Of a stretch of 64,000 bases of DNA, positions 37,138 through 46,216 are shown in pieces (position 1 is the first letter of the stretch; the number at the start of each line of letters is the position of its first letter). Below the pieces are notes generated by a model, which was not told the origin of the DNA, made no database searches, and saw only the letters and a list, made by a program, of their open reading frames with translations. Source of the stretch: DATLMR01 sp964615905 (GTDB lineage Bacteria; Acidobacteriota; Blastocatellia; UBA7656); NCBI GenBank assembly GCA_964615905.1, contig CAZTUB010000014.1, forward strand, positions 124,001-188,000, in the 5' to 3' direction. The position numbers and the translations under genes were made by a program.

Positions 37138-38409
37138 ATGCGTCGCAAGATGCTGGTCACGATGGGTTTGATCCTGCTCTGGGCTGTGGCTGTAATAGCT
37201 GTGGTGCTTGCCGAGGCGGTCTGGTTCGCTCACCCGTCTGTTAATCGGGGGGACCTGGCGTCGATTGAGGATCATCTGGTCGAAAAGCTCGGCGACGCAG
37301 CTATAAATAAGAGGATAGGTAGCGCGGCTCTGGTATTAGTCCAAGACGGTGAGATTGCCGCAGAACATGGCTTTGGCGTCGCCAATGCTGAAACGCAGGC
37401 TCCCGTTAAGTCTGACCAGACGCTCTATAAGGTCGCATCGGTGAGTAAAGCCGTTACGGCCTGGGGCGTCATGAAGCTGGTAGAGGACGGCAAGCTTAAT
37501 TTGGATGAACCCGTCATGCGCCACCTCAAGCGGTGGCGGTTTCCGGGCAGTGAGTCGTATCGCGACAAAGTAACTGTCAGCCATCTTCTGAGCCATACGG
37601 CCGGGTTGGACGATGGACTTGGGTATGGCGGCTTTTTACCGGGCGAGCCGGTACAGACCCTTGAGGAATCACTTACCTTGACCAGAGATTCGACGGTGGG
37701 AAAGCCGCGCGCTGTCACCGTGACAAGAGAGCCGGGGCAGGGCATGGCTTATTCGAGCGGTGGCTACACGGTCTTGCAACTCTTGATCGAGGAGGTCACA
37801 AACCGGCCGTTTGCAGATTACATGAAAGAGGCCGTATTCGAGCCCCTTGGCATGACAAAGGCGAGTTTTGATCTGGACGCGACCGCAATCGAAGACCGCA
37901 CGAAGCACCTGGCCAGCAGTTATGATAGGGACCTGATCCCCCGCGCTCATCGTCGCTATACGGCTACGGCGGCGGCGTCGCTCTACGCAACGCCGGAAGA
38001 TATGGCCCGGTTTGTTCTGGCATTCACGCGGGAGAATCCAGTGCTCAGGCAAGAGACGTTGAAGCAGATGATGCTGCCCCAGCCGGGAACGGCCGGAACC
38101 TGGGGCCTGGGGCTTACCATTTATGTTGCGAATGATGCCGGCGGCTATGTCGTGGGTCATGATGGTGGATCCTTGCCCGCGTGGGGTGCGATGATGCGAG
38201 TGAACCCCGCGACCGGTAATGGCTTTGCCCTGATGGTTTCAGGGGGGCGGGGGGCGGTCAATCAACTGGGTCATGACTGGGTTTATTGGGAAACGGGAAA
38301 CGTAACATTTGAGGCGCGACGGCAGATCGTGTACAACCGGCTGGTGCCTGCGTCCGTCGTTATCGTTCTAGGAGCAATCTCGCTCGTGTTGTGGAAGCTG
38401 TTCAGGTAG
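37138..38409 (+). CDS. Serine beta-lactamase-like hydrolase (class C/esterase fold)
   Basis: 423 residues. An N-terminal hydrophobic helix (LILLWAVAVIAVVLAEAVWF) and a C-terminal one (VPASVVIVLGAISLVLWKLF) bracket a beta-lactamase/PBP4-like domain. The SxxK motif is SVSK (Ser101, Lys104). The YxN motif is altered to YSS (Tyr205). The third motif is HDG (341-343). This pattern is typical of esterases and peptidases of the family rather than true antibiotic-hydrolysing class C enzymes, so resistance should not be assumed. AGGAGG lies just upstream. It is the first sizeable gene of the unidirectional small-gene block. Confidence 0.85.
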   Translation: MRRKMLVTMGLILLWAVAVIAVVLAEAVWFAHPSVNRGDLASIEDHLVEKLGDAAINKRIGSAALVLVQDGEIAAEHGFGVANAETQAPVKSDQTLYKVASVSKAVTAWGVMKLVEDGKLNLDEPVMRHLKRWRFPGSESYRDKVTVSHLLSHTAGLDDGLGYGGFLPGEPVQTLEESLTLTRDSTVGKPRAVTVTREPGQGMAYSSGGYTVLQLLIEEVTNRPFADYMKEAVFEPLGMTKASFDLDATAIEDRTKHLASSYDRDLIPRAHRRYTATAAASLYATPEDMARFVLAFTRENPVLRQETLKQMMLPQPGTAGTWGLGLTIYVANDAGGYVVGHDGGSLPAWGAMMRVNPATGNGFALMVSGGRGAVNQLGHDWVYWETGNVTFEARRQIVYNRLVPASVVIVLGAISLVLWKLFR

Positions 38410-38489
38410 ATTCAAGATTGTGCGGGTCTATTATGCGGCCATGTCGCGGGCGAGCCTGGCTACAACTCATCGTATAAGGAGATATTTCG

Positions 38490-39068
38490 ATGCGATACCT
38501 TTTTTTGATTGCTCTAATCATGCTGCTGGCCTTGCCTTCTATTGCGCAACAGCCAACCCTGAGGCTCAACTTCACCCCTGAGTCCGAAAGGTTCAGCGAG
38601 GCAACTAAACAATATCGATCCATCTGGGACACGGACGGCAAAAGGATAGTTGAGACTATGGAGCAGGTCTCAGGGTTGAAGTTCCAAGAGACAGACGTCC
38701 AGGTGATCGTTTACGAAGGCGTGAGCAATTCAGGGTTCAAAGAGAGGCCTATGAAGCTGAGGGCGAGTTATCCAGAGGATGTAAAGAAGGCGACGCTGGT
38801 ACACGAGCTAGGCCACAGGCTCAATTCTCAGCTGACGAGTCGGCCTGAAGAGATAGATGAACACCGTGTTCTGTTTCTTTACCTTTACGAAGTGTGGGCA
38901 AAGCTATACGGGAAGAAGTTTGCCGATGAGATGGTCGATGTGGAGAAGAAGAGGAAAGGGCTATACGATTACGAATCGGCGTGGGGGTGGGCGCTATCAA
39001 TGAGCGAGGGAGAGAGGGCGGCAAAGTTAAAAGAGATAGTGAGGATGAACGCGAGTGAAAGGAAGTAA
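38490..39068 (+). CDS. Secreted small zincin-like protein (HELGH)
   Basis: 192 residues with a signal peptide (residues 1-19, LLALPSIAQ) and AAGGAG upstream. The motif HELGH at 105-109 (ATLVHELGHRLN) is a zinc-protease active site; a downstream glutamate in LFLYLYE could be the third ligand, as in gluzincins. I do not recognise the family. A second, dissimilar secreted HExxH protein is at 55943. Proteolytic activity is inferred from the motif only. Confidence 0.72.
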   Translation: MRYLFLIALIMLLALPSIAQQPTLRLNFTPESERFSEATKQYRSIWDTDGKRIVETMEQVSGLKFQETDVQVIVYEGVSNSGFKERPMKLRASYPEDVKKATLVHELGHRLNSQLTSRPEEIDEHRVLFLYLYEVWAKLYGKKFADEMVDVEKKRKGLYDYESAWGWALSMSEGERAAKLKEIVRMNASERK

Positions 39069-39094
39069 GATAGGAAAGGGGCTGAGGCAAGGCT

Positions 39095-39859
39095 ATGAAG
39101 AAAATTATTGTCGGAGTGTCGCTTCTAATTCTGGCATCAGCCATAGCTCCCGTGCGGACTAACGGGCAATCCCCGGCAAAAGATGCCAAAATCGAGCAAG
39201 AGGTAAGGGCAGCAAATCAGGAGCTAAAAGACGCCTCCAGGCGGAAGGACCGTGCCGCCTTCGAGCGCCTGATTGCGGACGATTTCACTTTCATTCACTC
39301 CAACGGCGCGACGGATACCAAAAAAACGTATATAGACAAGGCCACGGCGGGCGCGTTCTCCATCCAGCAGGCGGGGGCCGGTGTCGAAGTACAGGATGAG
39401 CAGTTGCGTCTTTACGAAGGCAGCACGGCGGTGTGGATTACACGAGGCACCTTAGTCAACAAGAGCCAGAATACTGAGATGTCGCTCCGCTCCGTCGCGG
39501 TGTACGTAAGAATCGACGGACGCTGGCAATGGGTCTTCGGGCAATCCTCCCCGTTGCCCGCGCGCCCTAAGGCAGCGGCTATAGACCATCGCCTTTACGA
39601 CACATACACGGGGGAGTATGAGATTGGTGCGGGCAGGACTTTCACGGTCATCAAGGAGGGTGACACATTAAGGGGGCTCACGACCAACCGCCAGCCGGGG
39701 GAATTGATTCCTAAATCGGATACGGAATTCATCTGGTTCAACCCGAATGTAAACCTCGACGCGCAGGTCATCTTCATCAAGGGTGAGTCGGGGCAAGTTA
39801 CGCACGTCGCTTTCCGCGCAAACGGGCAGGAAGTCTGGCGTGCGAAAAAGGTCAAGTGA
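39095..39859 (+). CDS. Secreted DUF4440 (NTF2-like) protein with C-terminal lipocalin-like domain
   Basis: 254 residues with a signal peptide (residues 1-24). Residues 33-150 are a DUF4440/NTF2-like domain (EQEVRAANQELKDASRRKDRAAFERLIADDFTFI, GRWQWVFGQSS). Residues 165-254 resemble the DUF3471 beta-domain found after hydrolases (YDTYTGEYEIGAGRTFTVIKEGD). No catalytic residues are evident. The gene follows the zincin by 26 bases, and they may be co-transcribed. Confidence 0.78.
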   Translation: MKKIIVGVSLLILASAIAPVRTNGQSPAKDAKIEQEVRAANQELKDASRRKDRAAFERLIADDFTFIHSNGATDTKKTYIDKATAGAFSIQQAGAGVEVQDEQLRLYEGSTAVWITRGTLVNKSQNTEMSLRSVAVYVRIDGRWQWVFGQSSPLPARPKAAAIDHRLYDTYTGEYEIGAGRTFTVIKEGDTLRGLTTNRQPGELIPKSDTEFIWFNPNVNLDAQVIFIKGESGQVTHVAFRANGQEVWRAKKVK

Positions 39860-40001
39860 GACTAAAGGAAGACTATTTCGCCTGCTTCCTGTTCGGCGCT
39901 CCTGACGATGCCGCGCGTCAGACGCTCGCTCCCTGTCCCAGGCACCATTGATGAACTAGCCAGTTCGCCGTATCGTATGGGCTGAGCAGAGAGGTGGAAA
40001 T

Positions 40002-40490
40002 ATGTATTGTTCATCCTGCGGTACGGCATTAACTCCGGGCCTGAGCTATTGCAATCACTGCGGAGCCAGATTGAGTCGGGCAAAAGGCGACGGCGGCACC
40101 GAATCGTCAGAGTTGAAACCCGAAACTCTCGTCTCTACGATAGCGGCAGTGTTCATCCTGGGTCTCGGAGCTATAATTTGCCTGACGATGGCGATGAAAC
40201 TTGTGTTCGACCCGCCGTTGATCCTCTTATTCACATTGCTGAGTTTTCTGATAATGTGCGTGGTCGAAGGCGTGTTCATCTCGATGTTGTTGAGCCGCAA
40301 GAAGGGTGCTAAAAAAGCAGGGGACACAACGCCATTCGAAGAGCGAGCGGCGAAAGAGCCGGACAACGCAAGGGCGCGTGTGCTTCCAGAACCCGCGTTG
40401 AGTGTAACCGACCATACCACGCGCACGCTGGAGCCGTCAGTCAGCCAGCACAAAACGGAATCAAAGCAGCCGCGCGAGCAAGTTTCGTAA
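40002..40490 (+). CDS. Zinc-ribbon membrane protein
   Basis: 162 residues. The N-terminal zinc ribbon (CSSCGTALTPGLSYCNHCGARL, two CxxC pairs at residues 3-6 and 17-20) is followed by two membrane helices (about 45-65 and 73-95) and a charged, low-complexity C-terminal tail (about 100-162). Such proteins are widespread and uncharacterised. It sits in the unidirectional small-gene block. Confidence 0.72.
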   Translation: MYCSSCGTALTPGLSYCNHCGARLSRAKGDGGTESSELKPETLVSTIAAVFILGLGAIICLTMAMKLVFDPPLILLFTLLSFLIMCVVEGVFISMLLSRKKGAKKAGDTTPFEERAAKEPDNARARVLPEPALSVTDHTTRTLEPSVSQHKTESKQPREQVS

Positions 40491-40580
40491 GACTCCTTCA
40501 TCGCTTCGCGCGCGGCACGGTGATGCGAGGGGTCGGGCGCTTCGTGAATCTATTCGGCGTTCGATACAACGAATCAGAAT

Positions 40581-41459
40581 ATGGCCGGTCGAGAATTGAT
40601 CTTTCGCATAGAAAAACTCGTTGGCGAAAAAATCGAATCATATCGCCGTGTCGAGGGCGGCTATACTCCCGCACTACGATTGCTTTGCAAAACAGCTAAG
40701 GCTGGCTTTTTCGTCAAAGTCGGCGTTACGCCTTTGACGAGCGAGAACCTTAATCGCGAGATTCGCATATACAACTGTCTAAGCGGCGACTTTATGCCGC
40801 ATCTTGTCGCGTGGGAGAATCACGAGTCCGAGCCAATTCTTATCATCGAAGACCTTTCCATGCACCACTGGCCGCCGCCCTGGAGCGAACGGCAAATCGA
40901 ACTGACTTTAGCGCAAATCAATGTCTTGCATAACACGAAGGCTACGCTGGCAACATTCGCAGAGACACACGACATACAGCATGAAAATTGGAAGACCCTC
41001 TCGGAAGACCCGACGCCGTTTTTGTCTCTCAAGATAGCCGATGCACGATGGTTGGAGTCTGTGCTTCCTGTCTTGATCCGATATGAAGAAAGGTGCCCGA
41101 CAGCAGGCGATAGTCTAACGCATTTGGATTTACGCAGCGACAATATCTGCATCACGCAAGAGCGGGCCAAGTTTATTGATTGGAACGGAGCCTGTTTATC
41201 AAACCCCACACTCGACCTGGGGTTTTGGCTGCCAAGCCTGGCTTACGAAGCCGGTATCAAACCTGAAAAGATTTTGCCGGATGCGCCGGAAGTCGCGGCC
41301 TGGGTTTCCGGTTTTTTCGCCGCCCGCGCAGGCCTGCCGGAAATAAGTGATGCTCCGCGTGTCCGCCTCGTTCAGCGGCAACAACTGGCGACCGCATTGC
41401 CCTGGGCTGTGCGAGCATTGGACCTGCCGCCTCTGCCAGGTAAGGAATCAGCATGGTGA
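40581..41459 (+). CDS. Aminoglycoside phosphotransferase-family kinase
   Basis: 292 residues with the protein-kinase-like fold of the APH/choline kinase superfamily. The catalytic loop HLDLRSDNI (His181, Asp183, Asn188) and the metal-binding FIDWN (Asp200) are complete. The N-lobe has the lysine strand GFFVKVG (about 42-48) and a hinge ILIIEDLS. The substrate is unknown. Most environmental members phosphorylate small molecules other than aminoglycosides, so resistance is not implied. Confidence 0.85.
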   Translation: MAGRELIFRIEKLVGEKIESYRRVEGGYTPALRLLCKTAKAGFFVKVGVTPLTSENLNREIRIYNCLSGDFMPHLVAWENHESEPILIIEDLSMHHWPPPWSERQIELTLAQINVLHNTKATLATFAETHDIQHENWKTLSEDPTPFLSLKIADARWLESVLPVLIRYEERCPTAGDSLTHLDLRSDNICITQERAKFIDWNGACLSNPTLDLGFWLPSLAYEAGIKPEKILPDAPEVAAWVSGFFAARAGLPEISDAPRVRLVQRQQLATALPWAVRALDLPPLPGKESAW

Positions 41460-41528
41460 AACATGATGCGCCTGACAAGACGTGTGCCGGTCGTTTGGAC
41501 GCAGACTCGAAAGGGCTGGAGGCATTTT

Positions 41529-42023
41529 ATGAGAATAGCGCAGTTCATATTCGCCTGTTACCTGTTGCTTTGCATGAGCGCCGTCGGTGAAGCGCAGAAA
41601 GCGAAAGCGCCGGAACCGCAAAAACAGAACGACCTGACCGCCGTAGAGCGCGAGGTCAGGGAGTTTTACGATTCATACGCTGAAGACTTGCGCCAGCACC
41701 GGCGGGTCGCAATCGCAGACCGTTACGACCCGCGCGGCGTCTACTTTCTTGGTCACGGCCGTAAGACTCTGCAATCGTTTGAGGCAACCAAAGACCGCTA
41801 CCAAACCAGATGGGCGGGGCCGAAATCATTCGAGTGGAAAGATATCTCGATTGAAGTCTTGTCGCCGGATGCCGCTGTAGTAGTGGGACGCTTCGACTGG
41901 CAGACGGATAAGGGCGAGGTACAGACTTATTCTTACACTGGGTTAGTGATAAAGCATTCGGGGAGATGGCGAATACGCGTCGAGGACGAATCGACTCAAC
42001 TGTCGAAACCGCCAGCACAATAA
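41529..42023 (+). CDS. Secreted NTF2-like (DUF4440) protein
   Basis: 164 residues from the ATG at 41529, with GGAGG (41518-41522) six bases upstream; an earlier ATG at 41463 lacks a site and masks the signal peptide. The signal peptide (MRIAQFIFACYLLLCMSAVGEAQ) is followed by an NTF2-like domain (EREVREFYDSYAEDLRQHRRVAIADRY, then WRIRVEDEST). The region before the start contains GCCTGAC at 41470-41476, one of the recurring motifs of this block. Confidence 0.78.
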   Translation: MRIAQFIFACYLLLCMSAVGEAQKAKAPEPQKQNDLTAVEREVREFYDSYAEDLRQHRRVAIADRYDPRGVYFLGHGRKTLQSFEATKDRYQTRWAGPKSFEWKDISIEVLSPDAAVVVGRFDWQTDKGEVQTYSYTGLVIKHSGRWRIRVEDESTQLSKPPAQ

Positions 42024-42106
42024 ATCACCGCTTGCCAGCGTCACGTAGCCGCCGGTGACGACGACCGTCAGGCTTCTTCGCTTGAGGTCTCCATTCAGGG
42101 AGCGAT

Positions 42107-42877
42107 GTGGACAGACCATTCTATACACAATTTGCCTGGGCTTATGATTATGTTATAGAGCCACCCGTTTCGAGCCGCGTTGACTTCATCGAAGAGGCGC
42201 TATTAGAACGAGACATATTAGCCGGGTCCAGGCTCCTTGACGCTGGTTGTGGAACGGGTAATTACTCTATCGCCCTTGCCAGACGCGGGTACAAAGTAAC
42301 AGGAGTCGATGCCTCGGCAGAGCTGGTTTCAGTGGCGCGAAAAAAGGCGGGGCTGATCTCTCCCTCCCCGCTTTTCCTTGTAGAAGATATTCTTGCCTTA
42401 TCGCTTCCCACAAAATTCGACGGGATTGTGTGCAGAGGGGTTTTGAACGATATTACCGATGATGCGAGTCGTAAGGAAGTATTTCGCGTCTTTGGCCGGG
42501 CACTTGATAAGGGCGGTGTGCTGATTCTTGATGTGAGGGAGTGGAATGCCACAGCGGCTAGAAAGAGAGAGGAGCCCGTATTCGAGAAGTCTGTTGAAAC
42601 CGAAAGGGGAAGGCTCGTTTTTCGCAGTGTGACAAAGGTAGACGAAAAGTCCCAACGGTTGGTCATATCCGAGCGGCACATTCTTGAAAGAGACGGGGCA
42701 GGGACTCTCTTTGAATATACCTTCGTGATGAGATGCTGGACGAAGGAAGAATTGCATAACAGTTTATGCAGTGCAGGGTTCGGTCAAATCAGCTACTTCG
42801 AGGGTTACGATTCAAATAAAGCTACCCGGCCAAAGGACCGTATCGTCGCGGTGGCTTCTTACCTGAGCAGGGGTTAG
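42107..42877 (+). CDS. Class I SAM-dependent methyltransferase
   Basis: 256 residues from a GTG preceded by GGGAG. The Rossmann SAM motif I LLDAGCGTGNYS (about 43-54), motif II VTGVDASAE and motif III ILALSLPTKFDGIVCRG are all present. The C-terminal part resembles glycine/sarcosine-type small-molecule methyltransferases. The substrate is unknown. Confidence 0.85.
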   Translation: MDRPFYTQFAWAYDYVIEPPVSSRVDFIEEALLERDILAGSRLLDAGCGTGNYSIALARRGYKVTGVDASAELVSVARKKAGLISPSPLFLVEDILALSLPTKFDGIVCRGVLNDITDDASRKEVFRVFGRALDKGGVLILDVREWNATAARKREEPVFEKSVETERGRLVFRSVTKVDEKSQRLVISERHILERDGAGTLFEYTFVMRCWTKEELHNSLCSAGFGQISYFEGYDSNKATRPKDRIVAVASYLSRG

Positions 42878-43009
42878 TTAAAAGGCGGCCAGTCACAAGA
42901 CTTTCTAACCTCAGTCAAGTTATGCAATGCGTCAGGCGTCTACCTTGGTGTTGCCGACCTGTGCTAATATCCTGCCCACCGACAGCAATCATGAAAGGGA
43001 ACAACAGCC

Positions 43010-43987
43010 ATGAACGCCCACTCACAGCCGGAAGAGACGGCGATCAACGATATTTCTGTGCGCCCGCTTCAAGTGAGCGATTTATCTACTGCCGATTACA
43101 TTATGCGGGTGGCTTTTGGCACATTTCTCGGTCTCCCCGATCCCGCGTCTTTTTTAGGTGACGCCAGCTATGTGCGGACACGCTGGGAAGCCGATCCGGA
43201 TGCCGCTTTCGCCGCCGAGATTAAGAACGAAGTCGTCGGTTCGAATTTTGCCACTAACTGGGGCAGCGTCGGCTTCTTCGGCCCGCTGACGATTCGCCCC
43301 GATTTATGGGACAGAGGCGTAGGCAAGCGGCTGATGGAACCTGTCATGGAATGTTTCGACAAGTGGCAAACGAAGCACGCGGGTCTTTTCACTTTCCCTC
43401 ACAGCCAAAAGCATATCGGGTTGTATCAGAAATTCGGATTCTACCCACGGTTTCTGACCGCGATCATGTCCAGGCCGGTCGAGCCGACCGCGCGCGCCTC
43501 GGGATGGACGCGGTTCTCCGATACGCCAGCAAACGAGCGAGCGGCAACCCTGGCCGCCTGTCGCGAGTTGACCGGCGCAGTCTACGAAGGGCTGGATGTC
43601 ACGAACGAAATTCGCGCCGTCGCCTCTCAGAAGCTAGGCGACACGGTCCTTCTCTGGGATGACGGCAAGATGGCGGGTCTGGCCGTCTGTCACACAGGGG
43701 CGGGGACCGAGGCCGGAAGCCGGGTCTGCTATGTCAAGTTTGGCGCGGCCCGTCCAGGCGCAGATGCGCAGCGGCACTTCAACCGGCTGCTTGATGCGTG
43801 CGAAGAGATGGCTTCATCACAGAACCTTTCGCGCCTCACTGCCGGAGTCAATACGGCCCGTCATGAGGCATACAGTCAGATGCTCGCGCGTGGGTTTCGC
43901 ACCGACCTACAGGGTGTGGCAATGGATAAGCCGAACGAAGCGGGCTATAACCGGCCGGGAGTTTATCTGGTTGACGATTGGCGCTAG
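43010..43987 (+). CDS. GNAT N-acetyltransferase with two acetyltransferase-like halves
   Basis: 325 residues. The N-terminal half has the acetyl-CoA motif (LTIRPDLWDRGVGKRLMEPVME, residues about 93-114) and GLYQKFGFYPRF. The C-terminal half repeats the fold more weakly (YVKFGAARPGADAQRHFNRLLDACEE, then MLARGFRTDLQGVAM), as in tandem GNAT proteins. The substrate is unknown. A perfect 7-bp inverted repeat GGCGCTA/TAGCGCC (43980-43986 and 43994-44000) overlaps the stop codon. Confidence 0.85.
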   Translation: MNAHSQPEETAINDISVRPLQVSDLSTADYIMRVAFGTFLGLPDPASFLGDASYVRTRWEADPDAAFAAEIKNEVVGSNFATNWGSVGFFGPLTIRPDLWDRGVGKRLMEPVMECFDKWQTKHAGLFTFPHSQKHIGLYQKFGFYPRFLTAIMSRPVEPTARASGWTRFSDTPANERAATLAACRELTGAVYEGLDVTNEIRAVASQKLGDTVLLWDDGKMAGLAVCHTGAGTEAGSRVCYVKFGAARPGADAQRHFNRLLDACEEMASSQNLSRLTAGVNTARHEAYSQMLARGFRTDLQGVAMDKPNEAGYNRPGVYLVDDWR

Positions 43988-44037
43988 CGTCGATAGCGCC
44001 TTGCCGGGACGGCCTTGACTTCGATGCAGGTGAAGAG

Positions 44038-44592
44038 ATGTACAAAATAGTTATCGGGTTTGCAGTGAGCTTGCTCTTTCTTACTTACGCGGAAGGCAGT
44101 AAAGCCACGCTCTATCAAAAGGGACAACCGACGTCGGTTAGACTGAAGGACACCAGCCGCTACGAGAAATTAGGCCCGTGCGAAGTTCCGGCGGACGGAA
44201 AAAACTTCGATGCCGTATCGGCAGAGGTGCGCGGGTTCATCTGGGAGCACTGGACACGACACAGGCAGGGCCATGTGATAGTTGTATCCCGAAGCAAGGA
44301 GGGGGAGCGGAGTACTTCACATATGTTTATCGAGCCGGATGAAAGAGGCGACTGGCATCTATCAGCAAGGGTAGAAAAAAAGGCAGTAGACCGCAGAGCA
44401 TTTGACGATCCGGAATTCCAGGGAACGATTGAGCGGTACGAGAGGTATAAGGCATATGTCATCGAGCGAATCGAAGTCCCGGCCAACGGGCTTTCAGGAG
44501 GGACCGTAATACCTCTTGAGCAAAAGCGCGGGGCGGACTCATATCGCCTGAGATTGAAGAACAGAGATGGGAAAGTAATTGCAGAGTTGTAG
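44038..44592 (+). CDS. Secreted hypothetical protein
   Basis: 184 residues from the ATG at 44038; an earlier ATG at 43978 overlaps the GNAT gene and has no signal. The N-terminus (YKIVIGFAVSLLFLTYAEG) is a signal peptide. The mature part is mixed alpha/beta with a single cysteine (LGPCEVPADG) and no motif I recognise. The region after the stop holds a GGCGC...GCC hairpin and GTTAGAG (44635-44641). Confidence 0.6.
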   Translation: MYKIVIGFAVSLLFLTYAEGSKATLYQKGQPTSVRLKDTSRYEKLGPCEVPADGKNFDAVSAEVRGFIWEHWTRHRQGHVIVVSRSKEGERSTSHMFIEPDERGDWHLSARVEKKAVDRRAFDDPEFQGTIERYERYKAYVIERIEVPANGLSGGTVIPLEQKRGADSYRLRLKNRDGKVIAEL

Positions 44593-44682
44593 CAAAGTCT
44601 GTCTCAGGGTTGGCGCGGACCGGTGACGCCGGGCGTTAGAGTTATAACGGCCCTGTCTCGTTCAGGCGAATGTAGCTGGAAT

Positions 44683-45078
44683 ATGAATGCCAAACAGTGG
44701 ACGATAATCTCTGTTTCAATCACTCTCGTTATCCTGTCAGAGCTATTCCCACCCTGGGTGTATGTCTCACCTTCAAACCGATGCCCGGCGGGCTATAGCT
44801 TTATCACGCGGCCTCCGGTGATCAGGTCTTATGAGGACATGCGTAATCTCTGCTTTAACTCCGATGTATCTAGCCCGGAATTTTTTAGGAGCCACCGGGA
44901 CGAGGACGGTCTGAACTGGCATAGAGCGATCACCGGAATTCTTTGTTGCGGCCTAGTGCTACTGCTGACTGGAAGCAAGTCGTCGTTGAAAAAGTTATGC
45001 GGCGGGCTTGTATTCGTTACGGGCTTGCTTATGTTAGCGGCATACGTTTTTATCTACTCTCATATTTATTACCGCTGA
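44683..45078 (+). CDS. Small membrane protein of unknown function
   Basis: 131 residues with three probable membrane helices: one N-terminal (IISVSITLVILSELFPPWVYV) and two C-terminal (ITGILCCGLVLLLTG, GGLVFVTGLLMLAAYVFIY). Between them is an extracytoplasmic loop with two cysteines. There is no clear ribosome binding site. No family is recognised. Confidence 0.55.
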   Translation: MNAKQWTIISVSITLVILSELFPPWVYVSPSNRCPAGYSFITRPPVIRSYEDMRNLCFNSDVSSPEFFRSHRDEDGLNWHRAITGILCCGLVLLLTGSKSSLKKLCGGLVFVTGLLMLAAYVFIYSHIYYR

Positions 45079-45181
45079 GATAGAGGTGAATTATTTGACT
45101 GAGGCAAACGTCTAACGAAAGGTTCGACCGAAGCGCGGAAATAGGATTTCTCAGCTTATCTTTCAGTATTAAGTTGGCATT

Positions 45182-45640
45182 ATGGATACAATCAAGTTCT
45201 ATAAAACTGATGACAAGTACGGCTGCTTTTCAAACTTCGCAGCATACCCAATTCAAGTGGATGGGAAGCTGTGGCCTACAAGTGAACATTACTTCCAGGC
45301 GCAGAAGTTCGCGGGCACTCCTCACGAAGAAGCGATACGCCGGACCGATTCGCCTATGATAGCAGCGAAGATGGGGAGAGATCGCAGCAAGCCATTGAGA
45401 ATGGATTGGGAGGCGGTTAAAGATGAGATAATGCTGAAAGCTGTGAGGGCAAAGTTTACCCAGCATAAGGACCTGGCAAAGATACTGCTTAATACGGGGA
45501 GCGCGTTGATTGTGGAGCACACCGGCAATGACAACTACTGGGGAGACGGCGGGCACGGCAGAGGTAAAAACATGCTCGGACAGATTCTTATGCGTGTCCG
45601 AGAAGAGTTGAAACAAGGCAAGGAGAGCGGCCGCGCGTAA
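45182..45640 (+). CDS. NADAR family N-glycosidase
   Basis: 152 residues matching the NADAR/YbiA (DUF1768) family: FSNFAAYPIQVDGKLWPTSEHYFQAQKF (about 16-43), then MAIKMGRD-type sequence and the C-terminal NDNYWGDGGHGRGKNMLGQILM. Known members hydrolyse N-glycosidic bonds of riboflavin intermediates or remove ADP-ribose from guanine in DNA. No DarT-like ADP-ribosyltransferase or riboflavin gene is adjacent, so its role here is open. GTCTAAC at 45110-45116 lies in the spacer upstream. Confidence 0.88.
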   Translation: MDTIKFYKTDDKYGCFSNFAAYPIQVDGKLWPTSEHYFQAQKFAGTPHEEAIRRTDSPMIAAKMGRDRSKPLRMDWEAVKDEIMLKAVRAKFTQHKDLAKILLNTGSALIVEHTGNDNYWGDGGHGRGKNMLGQILMRVREELKQGKESGRA

Positions 45641-45700
45641 GGGCAAGATACAAGACGGCTTTCAGCTTATAATTCGTACCCTTGGGGCTACCGGCTTGCT

Positions 45701-46144
45701 ATGCGTAAAGCGATAATACTTATCCTGAGCAATGTGATTGTCAGTTACCTGTTGTTCTCTCTCGGCTTCTATATCACTTCATCGCTAATCGTAGGCGGGG
45801 TTGTTTTTGATAACCTGGACGATGCTTACAAATCTGTAGACAAGACACTCTGGTACGTGAACTTTATCGTATGCCCGGCTATAGCCGTTTTAGTCGGGGT
45901 TTTCACAGGTTGCTTTGCTAAAGCGCATTCCTGGGCGATAGCATTCTTGAGTACCATTCCGATCTTTGCATACTTCCATCTGGTGGAGTTTCCGAAACCG
46001 GAGATGTCTATCATGGCGGAGTTGATAAGAGGCGGCAGGTATATTGCCATAGCGACCGTGACGGCTTTACTCGTTTCAAGGCTAGGGCAAAGGTTGATGA
46101 AGAGGAGGGGCGGTAAGGTTTATGGTAAGCCGGAATACGGTTAG
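45701..46144 (+). CDS. Small polytopic membrane protein of unknown function
   Basis: 147 residues with four hydrophobic segments (AIILILSNVIVSYLLFSLG, VNFIVCPAIAVLVGVFTG, AIAFLSTIPIFAYFHL, RYIAIATVTALLVSRLG) and a basic C-terminal tail. No family is recognised. A TATAAT-like hexamer lies about 30 bases upstream. ATCTAAC (46171-46177) follows the gene. Confidence 0.6.
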   Translation: MRKAIILILSNVIVSYLLFSLGFYITSSLIVGGVVFDNLDDAYKSVDKTLWYVNFIVCPAIAVLVGVFTGCFAKAHSWAIAFLSTIPIFAYFHLVEFPKPEMSIMAELIRGGRYIAIATVTALLVSRLGQRLMKRRGGKVYGKPEYG

Positions 46145-46216
46145 AAGTAACAGCGGTCGGCAAGCCCGCCATCTAACGATTGCATGCGCTGAAGCGGAGC
46201 CTTAATCCACCGGTTT

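Noticed and set aside
37138..38409. True class C beta-lactamase
   Set aside because: The YxN motif is YSS and the third motif is HDG, with membrane segments at both ends; this fits the esterase/peptidase branch better.
40581..41459. Aminoglycoside resistance gene
   Set aside because: The fold and catalytic loop are APH-like, but nothing places it in a known resistance clade; named only at superfamily level.
42903..42925. TTCTAAC...GTTATGC as a complete attC site
   Set aside because: Only 23 bp with no internal stem; a similar TTCTAAC...GTTATCC near 58106 suggests chance or a different motif.
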